From contig NZ_KQ031391.1 of the NCBI RefSeq assembly GCF_000966285.1, positions 5,332,430-5,396,429 of the forward strand: 64,000 nt of DNA, written 5' to 3'. A program made the position numbers and the translations under genes. The DNA comes from Pseudofrankia sp. DC12. GTDB taxonomy: Bacteria > Actinomycetota > Actinomycetes > Frankiales > Frankiaceae. A model generated the notes under the pieces. It saw nothing but the letters and a program-made list of their open reading frames with translations, was not told the origin of the DNA and made no database searches. Positions 8,281 to 16,086 of this stretch are shown here, piece by piece (within the stretch, counting starts at the first letter, position 1; each line of letters begins with the position of its first letter).

Positions 8281-9054
8281 ATGCTGCTGCTCCACGGATT
8301 TCCCTCCTCGTCGTCGATGTACCGCAACCTGATCCCGCTGCTGGCGCCACACTTCCACGTGCTCGCTCCCGACTATCCGGGAAGCGGCAACAGCGAGTTC
8401 CCCACCGAGGACAAGTTCGTCCCCACGTTCGCCAACCTGGCCGACGTCATGGAGCAGTGGGTCGAAACACTCGGCCTGGACCGGTTCATCGTCTACATGC
8501 AGGACTTCGGCGGCCCGGTCGGCTTCCGCCTCGCGGTGAAGCATCCGGACTGGGTCGCCGGGCTGGTGGTCCAGAACGCCAACACCTTCCTCGAAGGGTT
8601 CCCACCCCAGCAGGTCGCCGCTGACGGCGACGGGGGCGAGGCTGGTCAGGGATCCACCGCCGACAAGACCGTCAACGTCGAGTTCGCGAAGTTCCTCTAC
8701 CAGACAGGGGTCCGCAACCCGGAGCTGGTGAGCCCCGACGCCTGGAACCTCGACGCCTACGCGCTCACGCACCCTGACTCCGTGCGGATCCAGCGGGCGC
8801 TGATCGCGGACTATCCCACCAACATCGCGCGATACCCGGACTGGCAGGCCTTCCTGCGGGAGCGCCAGCCCAGGACCCTGATCGTCTGGGGCAGGAACGA
8901 CCAGTTCTTCGTCCCGGCCGGGGCCGAAGCGATCCACCAGGCGGTCACCGAGTCGGAGTTGCGCTTCTTCGACACCAGTCACTTCGCCCTCGAAGAGGAT
9001 CTCGTCCCGATCGCCCAGGCCATCGTCGACTTCCACGGCACGCCCCCGGACTGA
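8281..9054 (+). CDS. Alpha/beta hydrolase of the haloalkane-dehalogenase/epoxide-hydrolase branch, short N-terminus
   Basis: A 257-aa cytoplasmic hydrolase. The nucleophile elbow is YMQDFGGPVG (Asp75, as in haloalkane dehalogenases and epoxide hydrolases) and the catalytic His234 lies in TSHFALEED. The protein begins abruptly at LLLHGFPSS, the oxyanion strand. Relatives usually carry some 25-30 residues (two beta strands) before it. The frame is open upstream back to the glyA stop, but contains no ATG, GTG or TTG and crosses the glyA terminator hairpin, so 8281 is the only possible start. No SD is visible. Either it is translated leaderless or the gene has lost its 5' end. The substrate is unknown. 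Confidence 0.72.
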   Translation: MLLLHGFPSSSSMYRNLIPLLAPHFHVLAPDYPGSGNSEFPTEDKFVPTFANLADVMEQWVETLGLDRFIVYMQDFGGPVGFRLAVKHPDWVAGLVVQNANTFLEGFPPQQVAADGDGGEAGQGSTADKTVNVEFAKFLYQTGVRNPELVSPDAWNLDAYALTHPDSVRIQRALIADYPTNIARYPDWQAFLRERQPRTLIVWGRNDQFFVPAGAEAIHQAVTESELRFFDTSHFALEEDLVPIAQAIVDFHGTPPD

Positions 9055-9125
9055 GGCCAGGCTTCCGGGTTCAGCCCGGCCACGGCCGCCTGCAGTTACT
9101 GATCAGGCCTCCCGCCTGGGCGAAC

Positions 9126-9164
9126 CTAGTGGAAGTACACTTACTGTAAGTGTAGTTCCACTAG
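9126..9164. promoter_or_regulatory. 39-bp near-perfect palindrome, probable operator of the downstream ATPase gene
   Basis: Two 19-nt arms (9126-9144 and 9146-9164) around a central T match at 18 of 19 positions. The outer half is CTAGTGGAA/TTCCACTAG and the inner half is ACACTTAC/GTAAGTGT. It is strikingly AT-rich for this DNA and ends 9 bp before the GTG start of the next gene, so it must overlap that gene's promoter or transcription start. A dimeric or tetrameric repressor site is the simplest reading; a cruciform or recombination site is an alternative. Confidence 0.6.
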
Positions 9165-9173
9165 GGCCGGCGG

Positions 9174-10652
9174 GTGGGTATGGAACGTCCTGCGGACATG
9201 TTCGACCGCGACGAGGAGTGGGCGGCGCTCGCGGCCTTCTGCGAGGACCCCGCTCCCGGCGCCATGCTCGGAGTCGTCACCGGGCGGCGCAGGCAGGGGA
9301 AGTCCTTCCTGCTCGAGGCCGCCTGCGAGCAGACCGGTGGGCTCTACCACCAGGCCCTGGAGGGAACCGGGGCGGAGTCGCTGCGGCTGTTCGGTGAGCG
9401 TTTCGCCGCCCACACCGGCGCCGCCGCACCGCTGGCGTTCAGTTCGTGGCCGGCCGCGATCGACGCCGTGCTCGGCCTGGGCCTCGGCGCGCCCACGACC
9501 GTCGTCATCGACGAGTTCCCGTATCTCATGAAGGCCGCTCCGGAGCTGCCGTCGGCGGTGCAGGCGGCGCTCGGTCCACGCCGGGCCGAGCGAACCGCCT
9601 CGCGAACCCGGCTGATCCTCTGCGGCTCGGCGCTGAGCGTCATGGGCAGGCTGTTGGCCGGGTCGGCGCCGCTGCGCGGCCGCGCGGCACTCGAACTCGT
9701 CGTTCCGTCGCTGGACTTCCGCCTGGCCCGGGAGTTCTGGGAGATAGAAGACCCGCTGCTCGCGGCGCGGCTGCACGCAGTCGTGGGCGGGACGCCGGCC
9801 TACCGGGACTTCGCGCGCCGGGACGCCCCGCGCGGTCTCGACGACTTCGACGCCTGGGTCGTCCGTACCGTCCTCAACCGCAACTCACCCTTGTTCCGCG
9901 AAGCCCGCTACCTGCTCGCTGAGGAGCCGGACCTGCGCGACCCAGGGCTGTACAGCTCGGTGCTGGCAGCCGTGGCCACCGGCGCGGTCACCCGGGGAGC
10001 GATCTCCAACGCCGTGGGCCGCGGCGCGGACGAGCTCGGCCACCCGCTGACGGTGCTGGCGGACGCCGGCTTCCTGGTCAAGGCGGACGACCTGCTGCGT
10101 GACCGGCGGCCCGTCTGGCGGATCGCGGAGCCGCTGATCGCCTTCTACCACGCCGTCGTGCGCCCCGTGTTCGGCCAGCTGGAGGCAAGGGGACAGGCGG
10201 CGCGGACCTGGTCCGGACGCCGGGCGACGTTCGCCTCCCAGGTCCTCGGCCCCAACTTCGAGGAGATCTGCCGGACCTGGACCTCGGCCTACGCATCCGC
10301 GGAGACACTCGGTACCGATGATCTCGGCGAGGTCGGACACGGCGCGGTCCACGACCACGAGCAGCGGGCGGCGATGCAGTTCGACGTGGTCGCCCTCGGG
10401 CCAGCCGATGGCCAGCGCCGCCGGCTGGTGGCCCTCGGCGAGGCGAAGTGGGGCATCCAGCTCGGACTTGAACACCTCGACCGACTTCGCCGGGGCACCC
10501 GCCTGGTCGAGCAGACCAACAACCTCGACGTGTCCAGCACGCGCTTGCTGCTGTTCTCCGCGGTTGGCTTCACTGACCAGCTGCGTGCCGGAGCCGCCAG
10601 TGACCGGAACGTCGTTCTGGTCGACCTGGGCCGCCTCTACGAGGGCGACTGA
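9174..10652 (+). CDS. Archaeal-type AAA ATPase with C-terminal DUF234/DEXX-box nuclease-like domain
   Basis: A 492-aa protein; an alternative ATG lies at 9180. An N-terminal ATPase_2-type domain has Walker A GRRRQGKS (37-44) and Walker B VVIDEFPYL (Asp113-Glu114). A winged-helix region follows around 270-330. The C-terminal DUF234 domain resembles a PD-(D/E)xK nuclease fold, with Asp404 (QFDVVALG) and Glu423-x-Lys425 (GEAKWG). Such STAND-like ATPases are common, poorly understood accessory genes, often in defence islands. Transcription likely starts within or next to the 39-bp palindrome, and no clear SD is present, so it may be leaderless. It is monocistronic; the next gene is convergent. 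Confidence 0.82.
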   Translation: MGMERPADMFDRDEEWAALAAFCEDPAPGAMLGVVTGRRRQGKSFLLEAACEQTGGLYHQALEGTGAESLRLFGERFAAHTGAAAPLAFSSWPAAIDAVLGLGLGAPTTVVIDEFPYLMKAAPELPSAVQAALGPRRAERTASRTRLILCGSALSVMGRLLAGSAPLRGRAALELVVPSLDFRLAREFWEIEDPLLAARLHAVVGGTPAYRDFARRDAPRGLDDFDAWVVRTVLNRNSPLFREARYLLAEEPDLRDPGLYSSVLAAVATGAVTRGAISNAVGRGADELGHPLTVLADAGFLVKADDLLRDRRPVWRIAEPLIAFYHAVVRPVFGQLEARGQAARTWSGRRATFASQVLGPNFEEICRTWTSAYASAETLGTDDLGEVGHGAVHDHEQRAAMQFDVVALGPADGQRRRLVALGEAKWGIQLGLEHLDRLRRGTRLVEQTNNLDVSSTRLLLFSAVGFTDQLRAGAASDRNVVLVDLGRLYEGD

Positions 10653-10749
10653 GCCTGCGGCCAATTGTTAGCCGATGCCGACTGGCTTCGGCGAGCCATC
10701 GGACGTTTCCCGATCCGGATTTTGCGCCGGTCCGCGGAAAGCCTGCCTG

Positions 10750-11166
10750 TCAGGACACGCCATGACTGGCCAGGATCTGCGTGAGGGCGGCGACGTCGGC
10801 GTGCCAGGAACGCAGCTCGGCCACGGTCGGCGACAGCTCGTAGGGGTGGTAGTGGCAGGCTCCGGACAGCACCGTCCAGAGATGGTCAGCCCTAGCCGGG
10901 ACCGCCGGATCCAGGCTGTCCAGGGAATTCAGGGAAAGTAGCTGCGCACGCATGGACACCGTCGCGACGCTGGCGTTCTCGCGGTGCCAGAGGGCGCGCA
11001 GCGCGGCCTCCAGTGCGAGGCGCAGCAGCCAGACGCAGGCCCGGGGCCACAGGCTCTCGGTTCCCCTCAGGCGCTCACGCAGCAGCCGGTCGGCGCTGGT
11101 CAGGTATTCGGCTGCCTCAAGGTCCGAGCCCGCGCCGGCGTTGGCCCAGCGGCCGGGCGCGCTCAC
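10750..11166 (-). CDS. Small all-helical partner of the zinc-hook ATPase, function unknown
   Basis: A protein of 138 aa from GTG 11166. This start is fixed by the GTGA overlap with the stop of the ATPase gene upstream, so the two are translationally coupled. The protein is predicted helical: ADRLLRERL, then WPRACVWLLRLALEAALRAL, then a conserved-looking SGACHYHPYELSPTVAEL block rich in His and Tyr. No named family is recognised. A HEPN-like bundle was considered, but the canonical R-x4-6-H motif is not clear. Strict coupling suggests a complex with the ATPase, as toxin, nuclease or regulatory subunit. Confidence 0.72.
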   Translation of the reverse strand: MSAPGRWANAGAGSDLEAAEYLTSADRLLRERLRGTESLWPRACVWLLRLALEAALRALWHRENASVATVSMRAQLLSLNSLDSLDPAVPARADHLWTVLSGACHYHPYELSPTVAELRSWHADVAALTQILASHGVS

Positions 11167-13676
11167 AGGGTCCTCAGCTTCTTGACGAGTTCCCGGGTGT
11201 CCCTGACCAGCTGCTTGCAGTCGCCGGTGTAACGCTCGTGGCCGGCATGCGCCAGCGTCATGAAGGTTTCGCCGGTCGCCGAATCCCATCGCCGCGTGAT
11301 CTCGATGCGAACCTGGGTCGTGGGCTTGTCCGCGTTGTTGCAGACGACGAGGGCGACCCGCCTCGCTGCTGTTCCCGCCTCCAGCAGTTCCTTCTCGACG
11401 CTGCGATGGTTCGCCCCGCCGGCGAGTCGGCGCCGGCGGTGAATGTCGTTGCAGACCGCGTCAAGGGCCGACTTGCAGTAACCCGGGACGAGACCGCGCT
11501 TCACACCGTCCGGGAGGTCGGGGGTCGCGGCGAGTGAACGGGCGTCCTCCAGGCAGCGCTTCGCGGGGTCGTCGACCGGCCGGACCGTGACGACGGAGCC
11601 CTCCCAGCGGACGACCTCCACCAGCCGCGCCGCGTCCTCGAAGCTCGCCAGCCGGCGGACCGCGTCGCCGAGCCGGTCGTCGTGGGTGAACACGACGACC
11701 TGGCGGGTCTTCGCCGTCTCCAGCAGGACCTGAGCCAGGCCGTCCACCTTGGACGGGTCCATGGCCTGCACCGGGTCGTCGATGACCAGGAACCGGAACG
11801 GGCTCTCGGGCGCGGTCGCCTGCGGCAGGAACAGGGTGAGCCCGAGCGTGTGCAGCTCGCCCTGGCTCATCACACCGAGGGCCTGGGTCTGCGTGCCGTC
11901 GACGGTGACGTCGACCTTCACCCGGCGGGAGGTGGACCGGCCTTCGAGCCGCAGCGGTCCGAGGTCGACGTTGCTCTCCTGCCGCAGCTTCGACCAGATC
12001 GCCGCGTGCTGGGCCCGGTAGGGCTCAAGCTTCTGGTCGCGCAGCCGCTCGATGACGGCGTGCAGCTTCTGGACCGCGAGATCAAGCTCCTTCGCGATGG
12101 GCTGGTGCGCACAGGCGGCCCGTGCGGCCCGCACCCAGGCGAGCACTCGCTCGGCCAGCGGGCTCCAGACCGCGTCCCGCGCCTCGACCCGGCCCTCGAC
12201 GGCGGCGCGCAACGCCGTCAAGGCTCCGGCGAGTGGCGGGTGGTACCGCTCGAACCCGTCGGCGAGCACGCCCGGGTCTCGTTCCGAGCGCAGCGGCAGC
12301 CATCGTTCCCAGGCGGTGAGCACCTCGGCCGCGAGTCGCCCCTCGTCATCGGACGATGAAGCGGCGGTACTCAGTACGGCTGGCGGTGCGACGACGAGCA
12401 TCCGCGCGGCGGCGAGAGCATCGGTGGCGCCGACGCGCGTCGCCTCGGCGTGCGCCGCGAGCGCCGTCAGCCGCTCCACCTCGGCGGTGGCGGTCACCCG
12501 CCACGCGGCATCCAGCGTGCCCGCGTGGCACAGCGGGCATGGGCCGTCACCATGGCGTTCCTGGTGTTCCAGCCCGGCGCGCAGCAGGCTCGCGAGCCGG
12601 CGGGCCTCGTCGGCCGGCGTTCCCGACAGTCCGGCGAGCCCTTGGGCCGCGGTGCGCAACCGGGCGACCTCGACGGCCACGACCTCCGCGGAGACGACGG
12701 CGAGCGCCAGCACCTCCCGGTCGAGGGCTACCTGCGGCGCGGGCTGGCCGGAGCAGGGCCATCCGCCTGAGCGGGCGATCGCCTCGGCGTCCTCAAGCTT
12801 CCAGCTCTTCCACATCTGGCTGCCGAGCGCGGCGGTGACCGCGAAGGCGCGTGGGTCGTCGCTTGCCGACAGTTCACGGAGCAGCGCGGCCCGTTCGTCA
12901 CGAACGGTCCTGAGCTCGCGCGTCAGCTCCTTGTTCGCGTTCACCAGGTGCTGCTCGGCTGCCGTCAGGTCCTCCAGGCCGAGCAGCCGGCTGATCCTGT
13001 CGAAGATCGAGCTGCTCCGGTCGGTGATCAGGCCGCTCAGCTCGGAGTAGGCGAGGAAGGGCCGCCACAGCTCCAACAACGGCTGCCAGCCCAAATCCGC
13101 GAGGGGGATCGGCAGCTTGCCGTCACCGTGGACCGTAGTCGTGCCGTCGTGAAGGCCAGCACCGGCCGGCCACTCGTGCACGACGGTCAGCGTGCCGGAG
13201 CCCTCAGCCGTCAGCTCCAACTGGACGCGCGTCGGCTCGGCTGTGTGGTGCAGGCTGCGCCAGCCGTCCGTCCAGAGCGCACCACGCTTCGCTCGGTCCG
13301 TCGCGCCGGTGAGCGCGAACTCGGCCGCCTCCGCGAAGCTCGACTTGCCCGAGCCGTTGCGGCCGAGCGCGACCGTGAGCCCTGGGCCGGGAACCAGCGG
13401 CAGCGTGGCCGTCGGCCCGACGCCACGGAAGCCCCGCACCGAGATCGACCTCAGGAAGACGGCCGGCACCTCGGCGTCCGTCTTCGTCCGGCCCGCCGGC
13501 CTGGCCGGCGTGTCTTTCTCCGCCGTCGTCGAGCCCGCGGAGCCGTTGATGACGGCGGCGAGCCGGTCGCTACCGGCGCAGGCGGCCAGCACCAGCTCGG
13601 TCACCCGGTCCGGCGCTTCTTCCCGCACCAGCTCCTCGCGCAGCTGCTCCCGCGCCGGCACATCCGTCTCGGTCAT
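11163..13676 (-). CDS. SMC/Rad50-like zinc-hook AAA ATPase (putative defence ATPase)
   Basis: An 837-aa protein from ATG 13676, which has a GGGGGG ribosome site; a TTG 12 bp upstream is less likely. After a ~75-residue N-terminal extension comes an ABC-type head: Walker A GRNGSGKSS (about 105-113), a coiled-coil arm with a CPLCH zinc hook (Cys380, Cys383), signature MSQGELHTLGL (from 603), Walker B FLVIDDP (about 630) and H-loop VVFTHDD (about 660). A further ~150-residue C-terminal domain (RGLVPGYCKSALDAVCNDIH onward) is unassigned. The architecture recalls RloC, Lamassu LmuB and related phage-defence ATPases, without the known effector domain. It is the first gene of a two-gene operon and is divergent from the type I restriction operon. 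Confidence 0.82.
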   Translation of the reverse strand: MTETDVPAREQLREELVREEAPDRVTELVLAACAGSDRLAAVINGSAGSTTAEKDTPARPAGRTKTDAEVPAVFLRSISVRGFRGVGPTATLPLVPGPGLTVALGRNGSGKSSFAEAAEFALTGATDRAKRGALWTDGWRSLHHTAEPTRVQLELTAEGSGTLTVVHEWPAGAGLHDGTTTVHGDGKLPIPLADLGWQPLLELWRPFLAYSELSGLITDRSSSIFDRISRLLGLEDLTAAEQHLVNANKELTRELRTVRDERAALLRELSASDDPRAFAVTAALGSQMWKSWKLEDAEAIARSGGWPCSGQPAPQVALDREVLALAVVSAEVVAVEVARLRTAAQGLAGLSGTPADEARRLASLLRAGLEHQERHGDGPCPLCHAGTLDAAWRVTATAEVERLTALAAHAEATRVGATDALAAARMLVVAPPAVLSTAASSSDDEGRLAAEVLTAWERWLPLRSERDPGVLADGFERYHPPLAGALTALRAAVEGRVEARDAVWSPLAERVLAWVRAARAACAHQPIAKELDLAVQKLHAVIERLRDQKLEPYRAQHAAIWSKLRQESNVDLGPLRLEGRSTSRRVKVDVTVDGTQTQALGVMSQGELHTLGLTLFLPQATAPESPFRFLVIDDPVQAMDPSKVDGLAQVLLETAKTRQVVVFTHDDRLGDAVRRLASFEDAARLVEVVRWEGSVVTVRPVDDPAKRCLEDARSLAATPDLPDGVKRGLVPGYCKSALDAVCNDIHRRRRLAGGANHRSVEKELLEAGTAARRVALVVCNNADKPTTQVRIEITRRWDSATGETFMTLAHAGHERYTGDCKQLVRDTRELVKKLRTL

Positions 13677-14301
13677 GGTTCCCCCCAAGGTTCCTCGGCG
13701 AGCGTCGCACAGAGAATTCGACTCCCTGCGCCGTTGTCTCTGTCATTTCTCGGCGGTGTCAGACCGTCGAGATCGGGCGATAGTGCGGCTCCATGGCCTC
13801 TCCTTGCTGGCAAGTGCCGCGCGATGTTCCGCAGCTCGGACGGACCTGTGGGTCGCTGCCCGCGGGTTCCCCGGCACCCCCCTGTAGCGCCGGGCCCCGC
13901 GGGCAGCCGCCGTCCCCTCCCCGTGTCGACCAGGCGACTGACTCAGGTGGAACCAAGCCGTCGCCCGACGGGCGGCGGCCGGAGGTCATGGGAATGAATG
14001 GCCGCGCCGGGGCAGAGCGAGGCCAGGATCCGGAGACGTCAAGGGACTCGTCTGAGAATGAGGAGACGGGTCCGCCCTCAGGCAGCTGCGCGCCGTGGTG
14101 AGGCTGCCCGGGACCTTCTAACTGGTCCGCCTCCGCGTCCGGATGGCGGCGCTGCTCGTGCAAGGCCTGTACTGAGCGCGGCACTGCCGCGACGGTCATG
14201 ACGTTAGGGGCGCTTCGCCACAGATGTCAACCGTGAACTGGTGTCGTGTGTACAGATGCTCGAAGCGTTTACACGCCTTGTCGTCGGGCGATCAAGCCGG
14301 T
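13677..14301. other. 625-bp divergent intergenic region between the ATPase pair and the restriction operon
   Basis: No convincing gene is present: the open frames here have mixed third-position composition and no ribosome sites. The region holds a long imperfect hairpin at 13855-13907 (listed separately). Close to the methylase-like gene there is a dyad GTGTA-N17-TACAC around 14248-14274, a possible operator. It presumably contains both divergent promoters. Confidence 0.55.
13855..13907. repeat. Long GC-rich inverted repeat
   Basis: The outer arms GCTGCCCGCGGG (13855-13866) and CCCGCGGGCAGC (13896-13907) are perfectly complementary. Inside them CCCGGC (13870-13875) can pair with GCCGGG (13889-13894). 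It could be an RNA hairpin in the ATPase or restriction leader, or a terminator/insulator between the divergent units. Confidence 0.5.
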
Positions 14302-16086
14302 ATGGTCGACCATGTGGACTTCGACGGGCAGGAGGAGCTGACGGCTGCCGCTGTGGCGCGTCGCGTCGGCGTAGGCCGCGCCGCCGTGTCGAACTGGCGT
14401 CGGCGCTACGACGACTTCCCGCAGCCCGTCGGCGGTGGTCCCAGCACTCCGACGTTCCGGTGGGCTGACGTCGCGACCTGGCTGGAGAATTCCGGTCGCG
14501 CGGAGCAGCTGGCCAAGGCCGGCCGTACCGAGACCGGCACCGAGGCCCTCGACGGTCCCACCGGGGGCTGGACCGTGCGGTCCGGGGTGGCCGAACAGGC
14601 CGTGACCAGCCGCGAGTCCGGCGACCTGCTCGCCCGGGTAGTCGTGTCGCTGCTGCCGGCCTCGGTGACGGCCGGCGTGGCCAGTGGCAACGGCCCCTTC
14701 CCGCCGTCAGACGATCTACCGGCCGTGCTGGACTCGGCCTGCGCGCAGGGCACCCTGCTGCTCGCGGTCGCGGACCGGTTCGACAACCGGGTCCGCCTGC
14801 TCGGCCAGGAGCTCGACGAGGGGCTCGCGCAGAGCGCCACGCTCAACCTGCGCGGCCACCCGCTCACCGGGCCTTACGACATCCGGCTCGGCGACTCGCT
14901 GCGCGGCAACCGGTTCACCGAACTGCTTGGCCGGGCGGCGGCGGTGGTGTGCGAGCCGCCGTTCGACCGCCCCGACTGGCCGGCCGACGAGCTCACCCTC
15001 GACCGGCGCTGGGAGTTCGGCATCCCCGCCCCCCGGGACGGCGAGTTGGCCTGGGTGCAGCACTGCTACGCCCACCTGCGCCCGCGCGGCATCGCGATCG
15101 TGGCCGTCTCGCCGCGGACCTGCGTCTCGCCGTCCGGGCAGGCGATCAGGGAGGCGATGGTCCGCTCAGGCGCGTTGCGCGCGGTGATCGCGTTGCCGCC
15201 GAAGATGAGCTCGTCCGGCGTCGACGCCTACCTCTGGGTGCTGCGCCGGCAGCACGGTGAGTCCGACGGCCATCCCATCGTCATGATCGACCTAAGCGCC
15301 GTCCCGGACATGGCCGAGGTGCCGCAGCAGTTCGCCGTCTGGCAGCGGCTGTATGAACTCGCAGCCGCGTCGCCCGTCGGCGCTGGCCGGCACCGGCCAG
15401 GCCCGTCGGTGGCCCGGTCGGTCTCTCGACTGAGGCTCCTCGACGGTGAGACGAACCTGCTGCCATCGAGATATGTGACCACCCGCGCGGAGCCGAGTGC
15501 TGACGACCTCGCTCGCCTCACCGGCCAGGTCGAGGCGCTCTACAGGCGGATCGGTTCGGGCCTCCCGCGGTATGGGGCTGCGGGCGGAGGCGCTGGGTTC
15601 TCCTTCGTAACCCTGGCCGAGCTGGAACGCGCCGGGGCGCTGACCATCCGCCAGCGAGGCACCGAGCCTCGGGCGGGCGATGTCCTCGTCTGGCCGCGTA
15701 CCCCGAGCGTTGTCGTCGCCTCCGGTGGCGAGAGCATCGCCGCGATGGCGAGCCACGTCATCGAACTGGACCCGGCCCGGCTCGACCCGGCGTTCGTGAC
15801 CATGTTCCTGCGGCCCGAGGTGGACGCCGTGCCGATTCACAAGGTGCTCGGGGTGCTCGGTCGCGAGGACCTGCGTCGCTGCCGGATTCCGCGGCTGGCG
15901 ATCGACGGGCAGCGCCGCTTTGGTGCCGAGTTCGGGCGGCTCTCCGAGCTGCGGGACACCCTGGCGACGCTCGCCAGACTGAGTGCCACCATGATCGACC
16001 ACACGCTGCACGGGCTGACGGCCGGGATTCTGACCCCCGACCGGCTGACCGCTCGACCCACGCCGACGCCAGAGGAGAACCTGTGA
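14302..16086 (+). CDS. HTH - degenerate N6-methylase - target-recognition hybrid protein, type I-like operon
   Basis: A 594-aa protein from ATG 14302. An upstream ATG at 14224 would add 26 residues without family character, so the start is uncertain. Three parts are visible. Residues ~10-65 are a DNA-binding HTH (ELTAAAVARRVGVGRAAVSN). The middle is an N-6 DNA methylase fold with weak catalytic motifs: motif I is DSACAQGTLL near 144 instead of DPACGTG, and motif IV is CEPPF at 217 instead of NPPF. The C-terminal third resembles one HsdS target-recognition half, with RAGDVLVWPRTP and then DLRRCRIPRLAIDGQRRFG leading into a helical spacer. Its stop overlaps the hsdM start (GTGA). It may be a specificity or regulatory subunit, or an altered methylase. 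Confidence 0.8.
   Translation: MVDHVDFDGQEELTAAAVARRVGVGRAAVSNWRRRYDDFPQPVGGGPSTPTFRWADVATWLENSGRAEQLAKAGRTETGTEALDGPTGGWTVRSGVAEQAVTSRESGDLLARVVVSLLPASVTAGVASGNGPFPPSDDLPAVLDSACAQGTLLLAVADRFDNRVRLLGQELDEGLAQSATLNLRGHPLTGPYDIRLGDSLRGNRFTELLGRAAAVVCEPPFDRPDWPADELTLDRRWEFGIPAPRDGELAWVQHCYAHLRPRGIAIVAVSPRTCVSPSGQAIREAMVRSGALRAVIALPPKMSSSGVDAYLWVLRRQHGESDGHPIVMIDLSAVPDMAEVPQQFAVWQRLYELAAASPVGAGRHRPGPSVARSVSRLRLLDGETNLLPSRYVTTRAEPSADDLARLTGQVEALYRRIGSGLPRYGAAGGGAGFSFVTLAELERAGALTIRQRGTEPRAGDVLVWPRTPSVVVASGGESIAAMASHVIELDPARLDPAFVTMFLRPEVDAVPIHKVLGVLGREDLRRCRIPRLAIDGQRRFGAEFGRLSELRDTLATLARLSATMIDHTLHGLTAGILTPDRLTARPTPTPEENL

Noticed and set aside
11163-13676. RloC anticodon nuclease or SbcC/Rad50 repair protein
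   Set aside because: The zinc hook fits both, but no partner SbcD/Mre11 nuclease gene is present and the C-terminal domain lacks a recognisable RloC nuclease motif.
13711-13735. tRNA T-arm-like string (GAATTCGACTCCC) near the ATPase start, as a possible attachment site
   Set aside because: The stem on either side does not pair properly, no acceptor or anticodon arm is found, and no integrase is present.
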